Origin: Whitmania pigra | Taxonomy: Eukaryota; Annelida; Clitellata; Hirudinida; Haemopidae | DNA length: 64,000 bases | Assembly (NCBI GenBank): GCA_021613335.1 | Contig: JAJTWR010000231.1 | Coordinates: 2,013,501 to 2,077,500, forward strand | Direction: 5' to 3' | Part shown: positions 27,864 through 53,229 of the stretch, piece after piece | How positions within the stretch are numbered: the stretch's first letter is position 1 | Layout: every line of letters starts with the position of its first letter | Position numbers and translations under genes: made by a program | The notes under the pieces: model-generated | The model's database searches: none | What the model was told of the DNA's origin: nothing | The model's input: the letters and a program-made list of their open reading frames with translations, nothing else

Positions 27864-30797
27864 ATGGATACTAATAGCATATTGTTCGAAAGCGATAGAA
27901 ATATTATTGGAGTATCGCAGATTGATGACAGTACCATTCTTATTACTGACGAAATAAAAGTTATTAAGTATGAGGTTCGTCGGTATCTCTCATCTAATTT
28001 TGAAGATCTATTTTGAATATTACAATCGTTTTACATCATAGGTAGACAGTCGCCGCGTACTTCAGGAATGGCGAACAGAGACTGGCTGCAAGCTTTTGAC
28101 AAGTACTGCAGTATGCAAAGATGATCGATATTATGCTACCACTGACGTTCATGTAAGTTTTTGGGAATCGCCCGTGTTATTTATCATTTGTTTTAAAATA
28201 TATTTATGAAACATATAATAATATATTCTAATTCTTTAGACAATAGCAGTTTGGAAAAATTCCAGCATGTACATTAGTGAACGATGTAAAAAGATAAAGG
28301 TTTGCTTTTTTTTGATACATTGAAAATATTGTTTTCTTAAATGGGACCAGTATGTGGATGAACACAATTAAAATATTCTAATTCTAGATATGTAAATCTT
28401 GTCTTGGACTAGTGGAACACATGGGCCATGTATTTGCAATCCACCAGGATGCCTCCTTGAGTTTGTTCAGTGACACAAAGAAATGGTGTCATACATTCTC
28501 ACAAGATCTGAGCATCTTATCTTTCAACAAAGTTACTAAAAGCCATGGGTGCTGTGATATAATTCTAGTTGTGACAGAAGTAGGCTTACAATTTATTCAA
28601 CATTTATTTAAGGCATTAACTTTTGTTCTGATTCATATACAATGATAGCTATAAAATTTCCACAAACTTTACCTAATCTTATGACTTTTTACGATTATTT
28701 TTATCGTCCCTATAAGTTATAAAGTTACCTAAATGTAGAATACAAAACTTAAAAGTTGTGAATCACATTGAAAATTGCAACTTAATTTTTTTTGTAAGGG
28801 TTTGGACACTAAGGTGGTAAAATATGCTGTCCAGATACAGGATGGGGAAGTGAATGTTAATGTTGATGGTTCCATGGGTTTGTTTTTCTACTTTTGCCTT
28901 TTGTGTTTTTTTTTCAATGCAAATATTTTATTAATTTATTCTAGCACCGTCATCATCCTCTTTCTGATATCATAACTATTATTTGGTATTTAGATTGTCA
29001 CTCACTGTTAGGCAAGTTTGCAATGAACAAATCAATGAAGGTCCTGTTTCTTGATGAGCTTCAAAGTGTTGTGTACGGAATTCTTAAGGAGACCAAAAGA
29101 GGTTTACATAACACATTTTAAAATAACTATTTAGACATACACTCTTCTATTTGTGTTTATGCAAGTCTTAAATCAAGACCAATCAAAAACATGGTCAAAA
29201 TACCAATAATGTATTTTAATAAATAGCCAATAATGGTGAGTTTCTCATAATTATCACAGAAGGAGTATACCTCTTAAATGAAAGAAATGAATCTGTCAAG
29301 TTGCTCAAGCAATTTGAATCTCATTCTTGTGGAGAAATGGTTCAAGTAAGTCAGACATGTTCAACAGTCATTAAATGCAAAGGGGTTTGATCACGTAAAT
29401 GCTTTCAGTTGATAAGAAGACAGGATTCCATCCTCTTGGTAACCTCAAGGCAAATCTTAGAGATGAACCTAAAGTACCAGTCACCGTTTCTGTGCAACCT
29501 CATAAGTGAGAGCCAGGTAAAGTAATAAAACTCATAAATAAACAAATAAAAAACTTAGTAATAGTAATTTGTGTATGCTATCTTATTATTTATGTCATTT
29601 TAAAATTGGAATCCACATATAGTGGACACATGCATCTCCTTAACATTGACAGTCGAGTTAGTTTATTTTGCATTCTTTTGTGCTTTAAATGTTTTTATTT
29701 TTCTTTAAGGTATTTGGATCAAATACAATATTTCATACATTATATATTGTTTTGTCTAGTATGCAGACTGTTCTGAGGAAAATATGATGGAATTTGAGTC
29801 AACATGCAATGACAATTCATTTGACGAGCTTTGCAAAAATGCAAAAGCCTGGCTCCAATCAAAAGGCAAAAGTTTGAACTCTCCTGATTCTTCCTCACAA
29901 GATGATCAAAAGGATTTGCAAGAATTTTTCTCCACTAGGTAATTCAATCTATATTAGTTATAAACCCCCATTCTGTTAAACTTAAGTTATGTTAAATTGT
30001 CACAGCACAGTTTCTTTATTAGCAAGTTAAACAAAAATTCTAGAATTGGTCAATTTCTTATTTGAATTTCTTCCAGGTTGCTTCCCAGTCCAGCCAACAA
30101 GGTGACAACCAGTGAGAAGCTTCATCTGGTGCCATTATTCTGTGCACACCCATTTCATCTCAGCGCAAAAGTATTTGTGGAGATAATATCTTTTGTTCTC
30201 AGGTAGGAATAGGTTTTACCAGACATTATAGCTTCTTTTAAACAAGCATTTGCATACCTTCAGCCTGAATGATGACGTGAAGCAAAAAGAAAATGTGCCC
30301 ACTCTGCTGTAAGAACTATTTAAAATAGTCATTTACTTAAATATATAACCACAAACATTTTGCCAAACAGGAACCATATTGTTGAGAGTACCCTACCTGA
30401 TGACATGCTGAAAAGTCTCTCTGCGATGGAATTTAAGCATGTTCAACTCCTATTGGAACATCTGTACAACGAGATGTTGGAAGAAAAGCTCGACACTGAA
30501 AAAGTGGTCGATTGGATCAGTATGTTGCTAGATTCACACCACACCCACATCATGGTCTCAAAAGATTTGAAAATAATTTGTCTCATCAAACAACTTGTGG
30601 ACTCACTGGTCAGGATGTTTGGCATATTGATTGATATTTTTAAATTAATTAACATTTGTGTATTATACCTGACGTGACAGTGTGAAGAAGCTAAGGAGGA
30701 CAGTACAAAGAGATTCATGGAGAAACTCAAATTCAGCCGCTTGCAAAAGAGAGCAAAAAGTCGAAGAGGTTGCTACATCGAGATGTTCGAATTATGA
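27864..30797 (+). CDS. NOL11: NOL11-like nucleolar protein (SSU processome, Pol I transcription)
   Basis: Thirteen exons (27864-27974, 28042-28152, 28240-28299, 28388-28579, 28799-28877, 28994-29101, 29260-29345, 29409-29516, 29760-29938, 30077-30202, 30264-30308, 30371-30608, 30681-30797) give 519 residues; the human protein is longer. The N-terminal half has beta-propeller-like repeats (EWRTETGCKLLTSTAVC, IAVWKNSS). The best match is the C-terminus: FKHVQLLLEHLYNEML, VVDWISMLLDSHHTHIMV and the final KRAKSRRGCYIEMFEL, which follow the order and character of the NOL11 C-terminal region. NOL11 belongs to the t-UTP group needed for pre-rRNA transcription and processing. Exon 11 is a 45-nt microexon whose removal would keep the frame. 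The N-terminal assignment rests on position and general character. Confidence 0.8.
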
Positions 30798-30821
30798 GTT
30801 TGCAAAACGAACTGGTTTTAA

Positions 30822-30842
30822 AATAAAGTTATTAAATTTATT
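30822..30842. terminator. Opposed polyadenylation signals of NOL11 and NRDE2
   Basis: AATAAA for NOL11 (plus strand, 30822-30827) lies 25 bp after its stop. AATAAA for NRDE2 (minus strand, 30842-30837) lies 25 bp after its stop. Because cleavage falls 10-30 bp beyond each signal, the two mRNAs should overlap at their 3' ends. Confidence 0.6.
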
Positions 30843-30866
30843 TATATGTAAGACGAGTTTTGAGGT

Positions 30867-33800
30867 TCATGTCATTGAATTGAGGATCTTGAAGCTTGAT
30901 GTGAGGAGATTGATCTCTTCTATGAACGTTCTCAACCGGACTTCTTTGTTTTCCATTGTCCGCAAGATTTTTATGAGCATGTCGGGATTGTATAGGATGG
31001 ATTGCATATACAGCATCTGCAAATTTAAATTTGTTAAATTTAAAGTTAAATTAACTCGTTAATTAAAGCTAAATTTTACTTAATTACATTTATAATTTAA
31101 AAGAGCTTAGTTAACTAATGAAAATCGGCATCACAAACTTTTGATCCTGGCATGCCCTCAATTGCCCTGAAAAATTTCCTGGTTGATGACTTTTCTTCAT
31201 TTTTCATAAGATTCTAACAATGACAATAATATACATATTACAGCACAAAATTCATACCATTTATGCAGGAGTAATTAGAAAACTTACATGAAAGTAAAGG
31301 TAGATACTCCATGTGAGTGAACATGATGCCATCTGCGAACTTAAACAGATTTCAAAAAAGCCCTTAAGCTCGTTGATTGTTGACTCCAACTGGAAACCTT
31401 GAAAAAAATTTAAAATTAAATTCATCTTCACTAGAAAAATTGATATTTATGTGTTCTACATTGTTGATATAATGTGTTTCCAACCTGTCTCAGAAAAGCG
31501 AACAATTTTCTTTATCAAACTTCTGATGTGTTGAAGTTTTAAACAAATGAGGTCATTATCTCCATATATGAGTTTCATTACATCCTTAACTACTTGAACA
31601 GACGGAGTAAGATTGATCTTATAAAAGTTATCTACAATCATTATATCTTTCGGGTGATTCTTGATGTCTTCAACGGCTACCGATATGTAGGCCGATCTGG
31701 GTATGAACACAAAGTCCTCGCAAAAGGCCATCATCTTCCATCTCTTTCTTGATAGGAGCCTGTGAAGTGTCTCGACTTCCTTCTCCTCAGATGAGATGCT
31801 TTTAGATGTGCTGGAAAGTCTGTTTAAAACCGCATTATAAACGGCAAGGACATTTGCAATTGAATTGGTCGAAAGGAAGGCAAAAAGAGCTTGCAAATGG
31901 ACAAGGTGGAGAATGTCATGCTGGAAAAAATGTAGTGACAAATTAAGCAGAGGATCAGAAGATGTTTGGTCAGACTTGAAATCATTTAAAGCATCTTCAA
32001 CTCTCTTCTCCAAGATCCGCTTAACTTTTAAGACTCCACTTGGCCCTTCAAGTTTTGAATCTGATAGCCAATCAAATAATTTTAAAATTTTATCAGAATC
32101 TTGAAATCTTCTGTCATTGTTTTTGGGGCTACTTTTCTTAAAAGTAGAGCAACCTTCACATAGTGTTGAACAATCAAATCCAATTTCAAAGTCAATTTTG
32201 CACCTTCTAATCAGCAAGTCATTTGATTGCTTTTTTGAAGAAAGTGCCATGTTTGTAAGGCTCACCAGGGTGGTCTCAATCACTTTATTGGCCACCTCCA
32301 TTTTGCCACAAATCCTCTCAAATCTGGCATATTTCATCCACAGGGAGACATCTTCATTGTTGTCCCTCAGAATATTTTTAAAAATCTTCCTTATTTCCTT
32401 ATGTTGTTTTTCTGAGTGCAAAATGTGTTCTGCAAAGCGATGCAAGAGGAATCGCCTGTGTTGACCCCCAAACTTTGAAATTGCAACTTCATAAACATTT
32501 GCAATCATTGAATCGCTGTGCACTAGGTTGTCGTCAACAACACAAAATTCAGCAGGACTCTGAAACACTTCCTTGAAAGATGTATAGGAACCACGGCCAG
32601 TCTTAATACCAGACACGGAAAAGTTTCCAAAGCAAAAACTTTCGGAATGTTTCGTCAGGTAGTCAAGAAATCTCCAAACAATTTGGAATTTGAAATTATC
32701 ATCATTGGCATAGAATATGAATGCAGAGACATCGTCGAACATCACAATTCTGTCTTCATCCTCACAACCCTCACCATCATCATCATCCTCTTTTTCAGGC
32801 CTCCACGAGCACCAATGATTGCCACTCCTGTATGTCTCAACATTAAACCAAGAATTAGGGCGACTACTGTGGTGATTGGCAATGACTTTGAATTCTATTT
32901 CTTCATCAACATCTTTAAAATAAAAAACATTGGTTATAAACTCAACACAAATTTGTTTTAAAATAATGCCAACAATTTTAGCACAAGTAAGACAATAGAC
33001 TAGTTGGATTCCAGGCTAGGAATTTCCAAAAGTCACACACTGGCCATCATAATCATCAGCACAATGAGTGAGATGATAATGTAAAAGCCTGAATGCAGCA
33101 CTATAAAATGAGAATTTCAAAAACCAACACACCTTTACTCGTCCAAGGCTCCACGAATGTGACAGAATTCCCCATAACATCCACCCATTCCTTCCAGCCC
33201 ATCCATTTGTTCTCCCCAAACTTAGGCTGATATCCTGACCAATAAGCAGATAAAAAATCAAGTTTGTCTGGAAAAGGCAGATATCTGATATTTTCTGGGA
33301 TATTCAAATTGAGTTCAAACATCAACTGGAATATGGCAACACATGTTTCTGTGAGTCCAGCTCCATCCAGAAACTCCACCACTTCCCATAAGAATTCTAC
33401 AAAGTGAACAATTTCATTAAAATATTCTGAGAATTAATTAATTAGATGCATTAAAATAAAGTATAAGTGTTATAGTGTAAGTATTATAAATGTATTTGTG
33501 TAACTGGTTAAAAGGGTTACAAACAAACAAACCCATCAATTCTCCAAGGACTTCAAAACTGTCCTCGACTTGTGCCCTCATATATCGGAAGCATTCCTTG
33601 TAGATTTCCAGCATTTTGCTTACTGTAAAACTCTCAAATTTTTTCTTCATAAAGTTAATATATTTCCTCCAGAATGAGATCTCAAATCTTCCTCGAGAAA
33701 TCAAGTCACTCCAGCACTTTTCCACTCTTTCCCTTTCCCAAAGCATTTCTCCAATCTCCAGTCTACAAAAAAAAGTAGGGTGAAATATTATAACTGTTCA

Positions 33801-34554
33801 TCACTGATAATTTGGCCACCTTCAAGGTATAAACAGACCTCAGAAGAGCTAGTGAAAGATTGCGTGGATTTTTCTTGAGTGCTTCATCAATAACAGACAT
33901 CTTGATTTCATTCAATATTCTTTTATCAGCAGAGTTTTTGAACTCATTTATCTTCATGTCACTTTTTAACTTTTCTTCCTATGAAAATCATTTAGTCTAT
34001 ATTAGTTAACTAAATCTTTAACACAAATATTTTAAATTACCACAAATATGTACCTGAAACTTGACAAAGCCAATCCATAAGTCAATATTTGCTGGCTCTT
34101 TGATAAGATCTTCATTGAACTTCTTAGTTCTTAGTTCAACAGAATCTCCAATATGATCAATCAATTTTTCATTATTTATGCTGGAATCAACAGCATTATC
34201 ATTGCCCCCATCTTTGAAAACATGCATAACAGCAGCTCTATTTTTCTTTGAAAAATATCTCCAATCCTTTATACCTGAGTTCTTTTCCTTGATTTTATGG
34301 TCCAGAAAAACACATCTGTATGTTGGTATGTTGTAGCAACTCTCCATCATCAAATTGTCATAATCTGGTTTTGTATTTATAATAAAATCAGTATGAATTT
34401 CACCCATATTGTCACCTTTAAGTTTTTTTGTCTTTTCTATTTGGTTTGGAGATGTGGATCTATTTCGCCTCTTTTTCTGATTATAATTTTGCTCTGTATC
34501 CATATTACATCTGTCATTTTGAGCATTTTTCGGGTCAAAACTAAGATCATCCAT
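30867..34554 (-). CDS. NRDE2: NRDE2, nuclear RNA decay / exosome-regulating HAT-repeat protein
   Basis: Eight exons (34554-34054, 33978-33839, 33762-33533, 33396-33133, 32912-31485, 31397-31288, 31213-31139, 31016-30867) give 965 residues. A basic N-terminal region (KKRRNRSTSPNQIEKTKKLK) resembles the Mtr4-interacting, nuclear-localising part of NRDE2. The HAT/TPR-like helical repeats start at RTKKFNEDLIKEPANIDLWI. Diagnostic stretches are SFWRKYINFMKKKFESFTVS, KWMGWKEWVDVM, WCSWRPEKE followed by acidic residues, and VSLWMKYARFERICGKMEVA. The C-terminus has KMLYMQSILYNPDMLIKIL and KEVRLRTFIEEINLL. Exon 5 is very long (1,428 nt). NRDE2 binds Mtr4 and limits exosome action in nuclear speckles; its yeast homologue acts in RNA-dependent silencing. 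Shares a promoter region with PUS10 and a 3' overlap with NOL11. Confidence 0.9.
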
Positions 34555-34982
34555 TTAATTGTTAATATTTTGTTAAGTTTCTACTAATGCCTTTGAGTTT
34601 GCAACTATGTTATTAACAAAAACAAATCACGCAGCTACAGTCAACAACTATCGAGGTTAATATAATACAGGCATAACAATTATGAAAAATAAACTGTAAT
34701 TATATTACCCGTCATATAATTTTAAAAATTTATAACATTAATACATTTTAAATAATTTAATATCGTAAGTTTTGTTCGTATGGAAATGCTACGTAATTAT
34801 ATGTTTGTTAAACTATAATTTAATAACATCAACTATAGAAAATTTTGTATATTAATTATAACTTTTGAAATTGCTGAGTAATTTTATATGAAAATATTAA
34901 GACATGTAACACATAATTTATATGTATGTTTTATATAAATATATAATCTGCTTGAGCGTTATTAGAAATATTTTGAATCGGG
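34555..34982. promoter_or_regulatory. Shared head-to-head promoter region NRDE2 / PUS10
   Basis: Only 428 bp separate the start codons of the divergent genes. The sequence is very AT-rich with no clear TATA box in a convincing place, and no coding potential. It is a compact bidirectional promoter by position. Confidence 0.55.
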
Positions 34983-36803
34983 ATGCTTCTTATAAGCGAA
35001 GTAGTACCGTGGTCATACGATAAGGACGAAGATATAATTGAAATAGTCAAGTCATTACGTGATTGGAACTGTTGTTTGAGATGTATCCTTCGTGTACTTT
35101 GTGTCAAAGATCACAATTATTTTCAGCTTTTCACAGCAGAAAATTTAGCGGATTGGTTGTCATTCACAGAAGATGATAAACAGATTTTTGTGGAGAAATG
35201 TAATAAGAGTAACAACTTTGTGTGTGTAGCTTGCTTAGAAATATTGCAAGATAAATTTTCTTCTGAACAGTTCATTTTTGAAATTGCTGATAACGTTAAA
35301 AGGCAAGATTATGAGTTTGACGATTTCTTTTGTGCCATTACTCTCCCTGTCAATGTACAAATTAGGGAGCAAAGCATTATGATTGCGTTGATGGATAAAT
35401 TTCCAGCTATTTTTGATTCAGTTGACTGCAAATCCAGGTTTACATCTATAAAGGATGCTTGGAAATGGATGAATGGCTTAAAGCTTTCTGAAGTTCTTGG
35501 TATACCTTTTAGCCCAAAAAGCTCATTTGAGATTCAGTTATTTTTTGAACACATACATAATGAAAATGAGTGTAAGGTCCTTGCAGAAAATACTGAGGAT
35601 TTTCGTAGGAGAAGGAAATATTGTAAAATTAACAGAAACAATATGTCAAGAATCTTGAAAGATATATCTACAGAAGAATTTAAGAAGACTTGCAAAATAC
35701 CAATGGTGTCACCAGATAGTGGGTGTCACTGTGAGGTCATTCAGTGTGCTAGAGAAGCCATATTTGTAGCTGGTAGATACAATAAGTATAGGTGGGTTTA
35801 TTTGTGTTGTGCAAGCATTTATTTTTGTGTCTTAAATATTATTTCAATAAATTCTTTTAACTAAGAGCAATATGTAATTACTTCATCCCCATTTGAGTGC
35901 CTCGACCATCCTTCCCAAAAAGCTGTGCTGTCACATCATATTGTCTCATAATTGGATGTCCCATTTCAATCTTGCAGAGTTCCTTTTAGTGAATTTAACC
36001 AAAATAAGGCAAAATAAACATTTAATTTTGCAGTCGAACACTGAGTCAAACCCCTTGGCTTATAGATGGTACAAAGAAGTATGAAGATTCAGTTGAAGAA
36101 ATAATTTGCAAAAAAGTTGTTGAGAGATTTTCTGGCAAGGAGCATAGATTTTCTTCATCAGGTCGAGAAGATGTTGATGTCAGAATGCTGGGAAGGGGAA
36201 GACCTTTTCTGATTGAAATTGTGGACCCCAAGAAGTTCAGAGCTGAAGCATGTGATCTCAGGCTTGTTGAAGATATGATAAACAAGAGTACTGGTGCTGT
36301 CTTTGTAAGAGATTTGCAGGTGACATTTCCTTTATAATTAAGCAATGATTGAATATTCATAAAATGTTGATTTTCATCTCTAGATTGTTAGTAAAGAAGA
36401 CACAAAGCACTTGAAAGAAGGAGAGGAGGAAAAGACTAAGAACTATAAAGCCCTCTGTCTCCTAAAAGCTTCTGTTTCTGATGACAAGCTGTGCAATTTA
36501 AGCCAGATTAGTAATCTTGAACTTGCCCAAAAAACCCCTATCAGGGTACTCCACAGACGTCCGCTTGCCACAAGATTGAGAACCATTTACAAAATGTCCG
36601 CTGCGAGAATGGATGGGAATCTCATCGCATTGAGTCTTTCCACCCAGGCTGGCACGTACATCAAAGAGTTTGTACATGGAGATTTTGGCCGGACTGCACC
36701 AAGCCTTAAAGATCTGTTGGGTTGCGAATGTGACATCCTGCAACTCGATGTTAGTGACGTACTCCTAGACTGGCCCCCATCTATTGATCACAAAAGCAAT
36801 TGA
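34983..36803 (+). CDS. PUS10: tRNA pseudouridine synthase Pus10
   Basis: Three exons (34983-35791, 36034-36319, 36384-36803) give 504 residues, close to the usual ~530. The N-terminal THUMP-containing part has two Cys pairs (CCLRC and CVAC) that suit the zinc site of animal Pus10. The catalytic domain begins at REAIFVAGRYNKYSRTLSQT. The strictly conserved SSSGREDVDVRMLGRGRPF contains the likely catalytic Asp (~316). It is followed by LKEGEEEKTKNYKAL, KTPIRVLHRRPLATRLR and TQAGTYIKEFVHGDFGRT. Pus10 makes pseudouridine 54 (and 55) in the T-loop of tRNAs; in animals it is also linked to miRNA processing. No defects seen. Most of the N-terminal half is a single exon. Confidence 0.95.
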
Positions 36804-37375
36804 TCAAACAACTGTGTTTTGACTGTATAATTGGCTTACTCATAAAACATCTATTTTGTTCATTTTTTTGTTCATAACTTCTAACATTTGACATTAAAAA
36901 CGAAAATATTGTGATTCATAATATTTCTGAAAATTGGGGACAGTGGCTTGTGAAAACATCAAATTAATATGTAATTAATCTGCTGTTAGCACAACACATT
37001 GTAGTGAGTACATAACAGTGAATTTGAATGTCATTGCCAAGAAAGTGATGATTGTATATTTTTAATGATGTTAAAAGATAGTTAAGAAATGGTCAGTCTC
37101 TAATCCAGGTAATGTCATGTGTAAAATACCGTAACCTTCTTAGCAGGCAATGGTCGAATCGGCGAAGTGCGTTTTAGATTGTGCTTTAAATGATCACAGA
37201 TAACATTCAAAATAGACGTAAAATTCATCACTTCAATAAATTCTGGAAATATGGACTACTAAAACTTTATTGCCATTAGGGAAATGAGACAAGCGAGTGC
37301 GTTTCCGACAAGGAGCTTCGTGAGATTTATAGTAGCAACAGAAACCTTTCAAAAAAATTACAATTGACGAAAGTT
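36804..37375. other. PUS10 / ATPase convergent 3' region
   Basis: About 570 bp between two opposed stop codons. Contains 3' UTR-like AT-rich sequence for both genes and no coding signal. Confidence 0.5.
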
Positions 37376-43580
<6,205 letters not shown>

Positions 43581-45198
43581 AGCCGTATCCAGTTTAAAAA
43601 AAGAAATGCAATTTCTTTCGACAGATACGTCTTAGTCTCCGACAAATGATACGCGACACTGAAAAAGATTCGAGGACACACTTGGCTTTTAAACGCACCA
43701 GTACCACAAAGGCAATCAACTTTGGAGGTTAAGAACAACAGGACAACTTTTCATTAAGACTTAACAGCTTAACCTTCAACAAGTTTCTGATTTCTTTTGC
43801 CTTTTAATTTTTGATCAATCAGTATTTAATTATGCAATATTTAATTCAATTTCGCAATAGCTAACGCACGCCAACGACGATTTTTACAAAACAGGGAGCT
43901 TTGGTAGGCGTCTTGGATTGGACGATAGTGTCAATTCTTCCTGGGTATTTAAAGTTTTTAGTTGCTTATTTCATAAGGATATCACAGCAAACAAGCAAAT
44001 ATTACCATAAATACTACCATTGAATAATTTACTGATTCTGTCAGCAGTGTCCTACCCGCAAACCCTTAAAACGCGGTAAAATTAAATAATTGCGCGACGC
44101 TATCTATCAAGAAAGTTTAAATTTTGTTAAATCAAATTTCATGAGTAAAATCCTAAATTTTAAATACCTTTGAGATGACATGATCTGTACAATAACTAAG
44201 CATTGAATAAGAAAGCTGAATTGACCAGCTGAAACTGCTTCACTGCGGCTGCACACTTCACAACTGATATCAATTCATAATAATTTCACAAACTTTTGGA
44301 CCACGTGAGAAGCTCATTATAAAGGCTTTTGATAACAAATTTTAATCCAAACACATTAAATGGCCTGAGTTGTTGTCATGTGTTGCCTTTCTACAAAAGT
44401 CGTTTTTATGTTGATGATTTATCTATAATTTTTTAAATTTTGGTTCGTGTCAATGAATTACTCGACAGCATGATCAACAACATATTCAAAGTTTTAAAAA
44501 CCCATAAATTTGTTTTATGAAGGCAATGACCATACGTCCTAATCATCTAGTTATGAAATGTACATTAATAGAACACAACCACACACGCACATGCATTACG
44601 TCCACGTCCTAATTAGCTGGGCAATGAAATAGTCAAGACATTGGCTCAGAATTTTTTGTCACTAAAAGCTTTAGAAAATGCTCACGAAGCGATATTCGTG
44701 TCCATTTTTCAAGATATCGCCAAAAAGCAAAGATCCTTCATTGACACGCTTCCAGGCAGCTGCCTCACTCCCTTCCACAGCATCACCATCTCCTCTCTTA
44801 TCCTCTACCCTGAATAAGGCAGCGACACTAGCCGTAATGGAGAAGCGCATAAATATAGAAGCTAGAAAATTTGTAAATATCGTTCGATAGTCATTAGGTT
44901 AATATAACAAATTAAATTAGGCATCTGGAAACAAATGATTCCATGGATTACACCGGTACATAATCTGTCTTAATTAGAGCATCTGATAATTGGATGAAAC
45001 GTTTAATAACTAACTGAGGAAGCGACTAAAAGGAATTGATTTTGCTCGGTTTCCAGGAGAAATTGTATCAAAATTGTTAATTGTCGTGCCATGGAGTGCT
45101 GTAAGCAATGAAGTTTTTCTTCAATCTTGATTAAATGTCTTCTGAGGGCGCTAATTGAGAATCGCAAGGAAATTTTCTTAGACCCAAATAAGCTTACT
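43581..45198. promoter_or_regulatory. Divergent region between ATPase and stomatin genes
   Basis: About 1.6 kb between two head-to-head start codons. A 70-codon open frame at 44678-44890 has no family resemblance and no clear splice link. Upstream non-coding exons of either gene could be here. Confidence 0.4.
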
Positions 45199-52479
<7,281 letters not shown>

Positions 52480-53229
52480 GGTTGGAAGGTAATAAGGTTT
52501 ATTCATTAATAATCAGATCAGGTTGTTTTTCTGAATTTCTTAAGCTCTATCTTCCTCATTCCGATATTCTCTTTATATTGATACTCCCGTGAGATCATAA
52601 ATATACTCTTTTAAAGGTTCATCCAACGATTCGGTTGTATTTTCAACTTGATTTTTTGATGTTCTTTTTTTTTTTAGAAAAATATTTTTAAATTTGTGTT
52701 GTTTATTAGAAACGTTATAGATAGCGGCAATACCTCGCAATTTTGAGATAAACTAGATGAATCTTTCTTATTACTGAACAATTTACAAAAGAATAAGATT
52801 AAAGACCAACTTCATGTGCCGCATAGGAACTTTAGAACTATTTTTGCTTCGATCTCTGGCACAACTATTTGTATTCCCTAACATATCCTAGAAATGACAA
52901 AAACCTTCTATTGGCGAAGCTCAATTTTCATTCATCAATCTTAGTTTTAAAATTTTGACAAAACCCTGCCGGCTCTTACAACTGTTCGTATTTTTAAAGC
53001 TCTCCGAAAAGTTTTCTAGAGCATTCCCATGATAATGCAAGGAGAGAATTTAAACGAATGCACTGATTCAATTTATTCCGTGGTTTTTGTTTTAATCTAA
53101 TAAAATGAAATGTGATTTTCTTGCCAATTTGCCGGCACCAGCGAAATTACAGCCGCATTAACCAACTATATAAAAATGGTCACACAATATTTACATGTAT
53201 TTTCTTGCTAATCTAAATCAAATTTAAAA
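52480..53229. other. Stomatin / PARL convergent 3' region
   Basis: About 750 bp of AT-rich sequence between opposed stop codons. Presumed 3' UTRs; no coding signal. Confidence 0.5.

Noticed and set aside
34982..36803. PUS10 and NRDE2 as a fused or operonic unit
   Set aside because: They are divergently oriented, so they cannot be co-transcribed; only a shared promoter region is possible.
44678..44890. 70-codon open frame between ATPase and stomatin
   Set aside because: No family resemblance, and no clear donor linking it to stomatin; could be an unseen upstream exon, but that cannot be supported.
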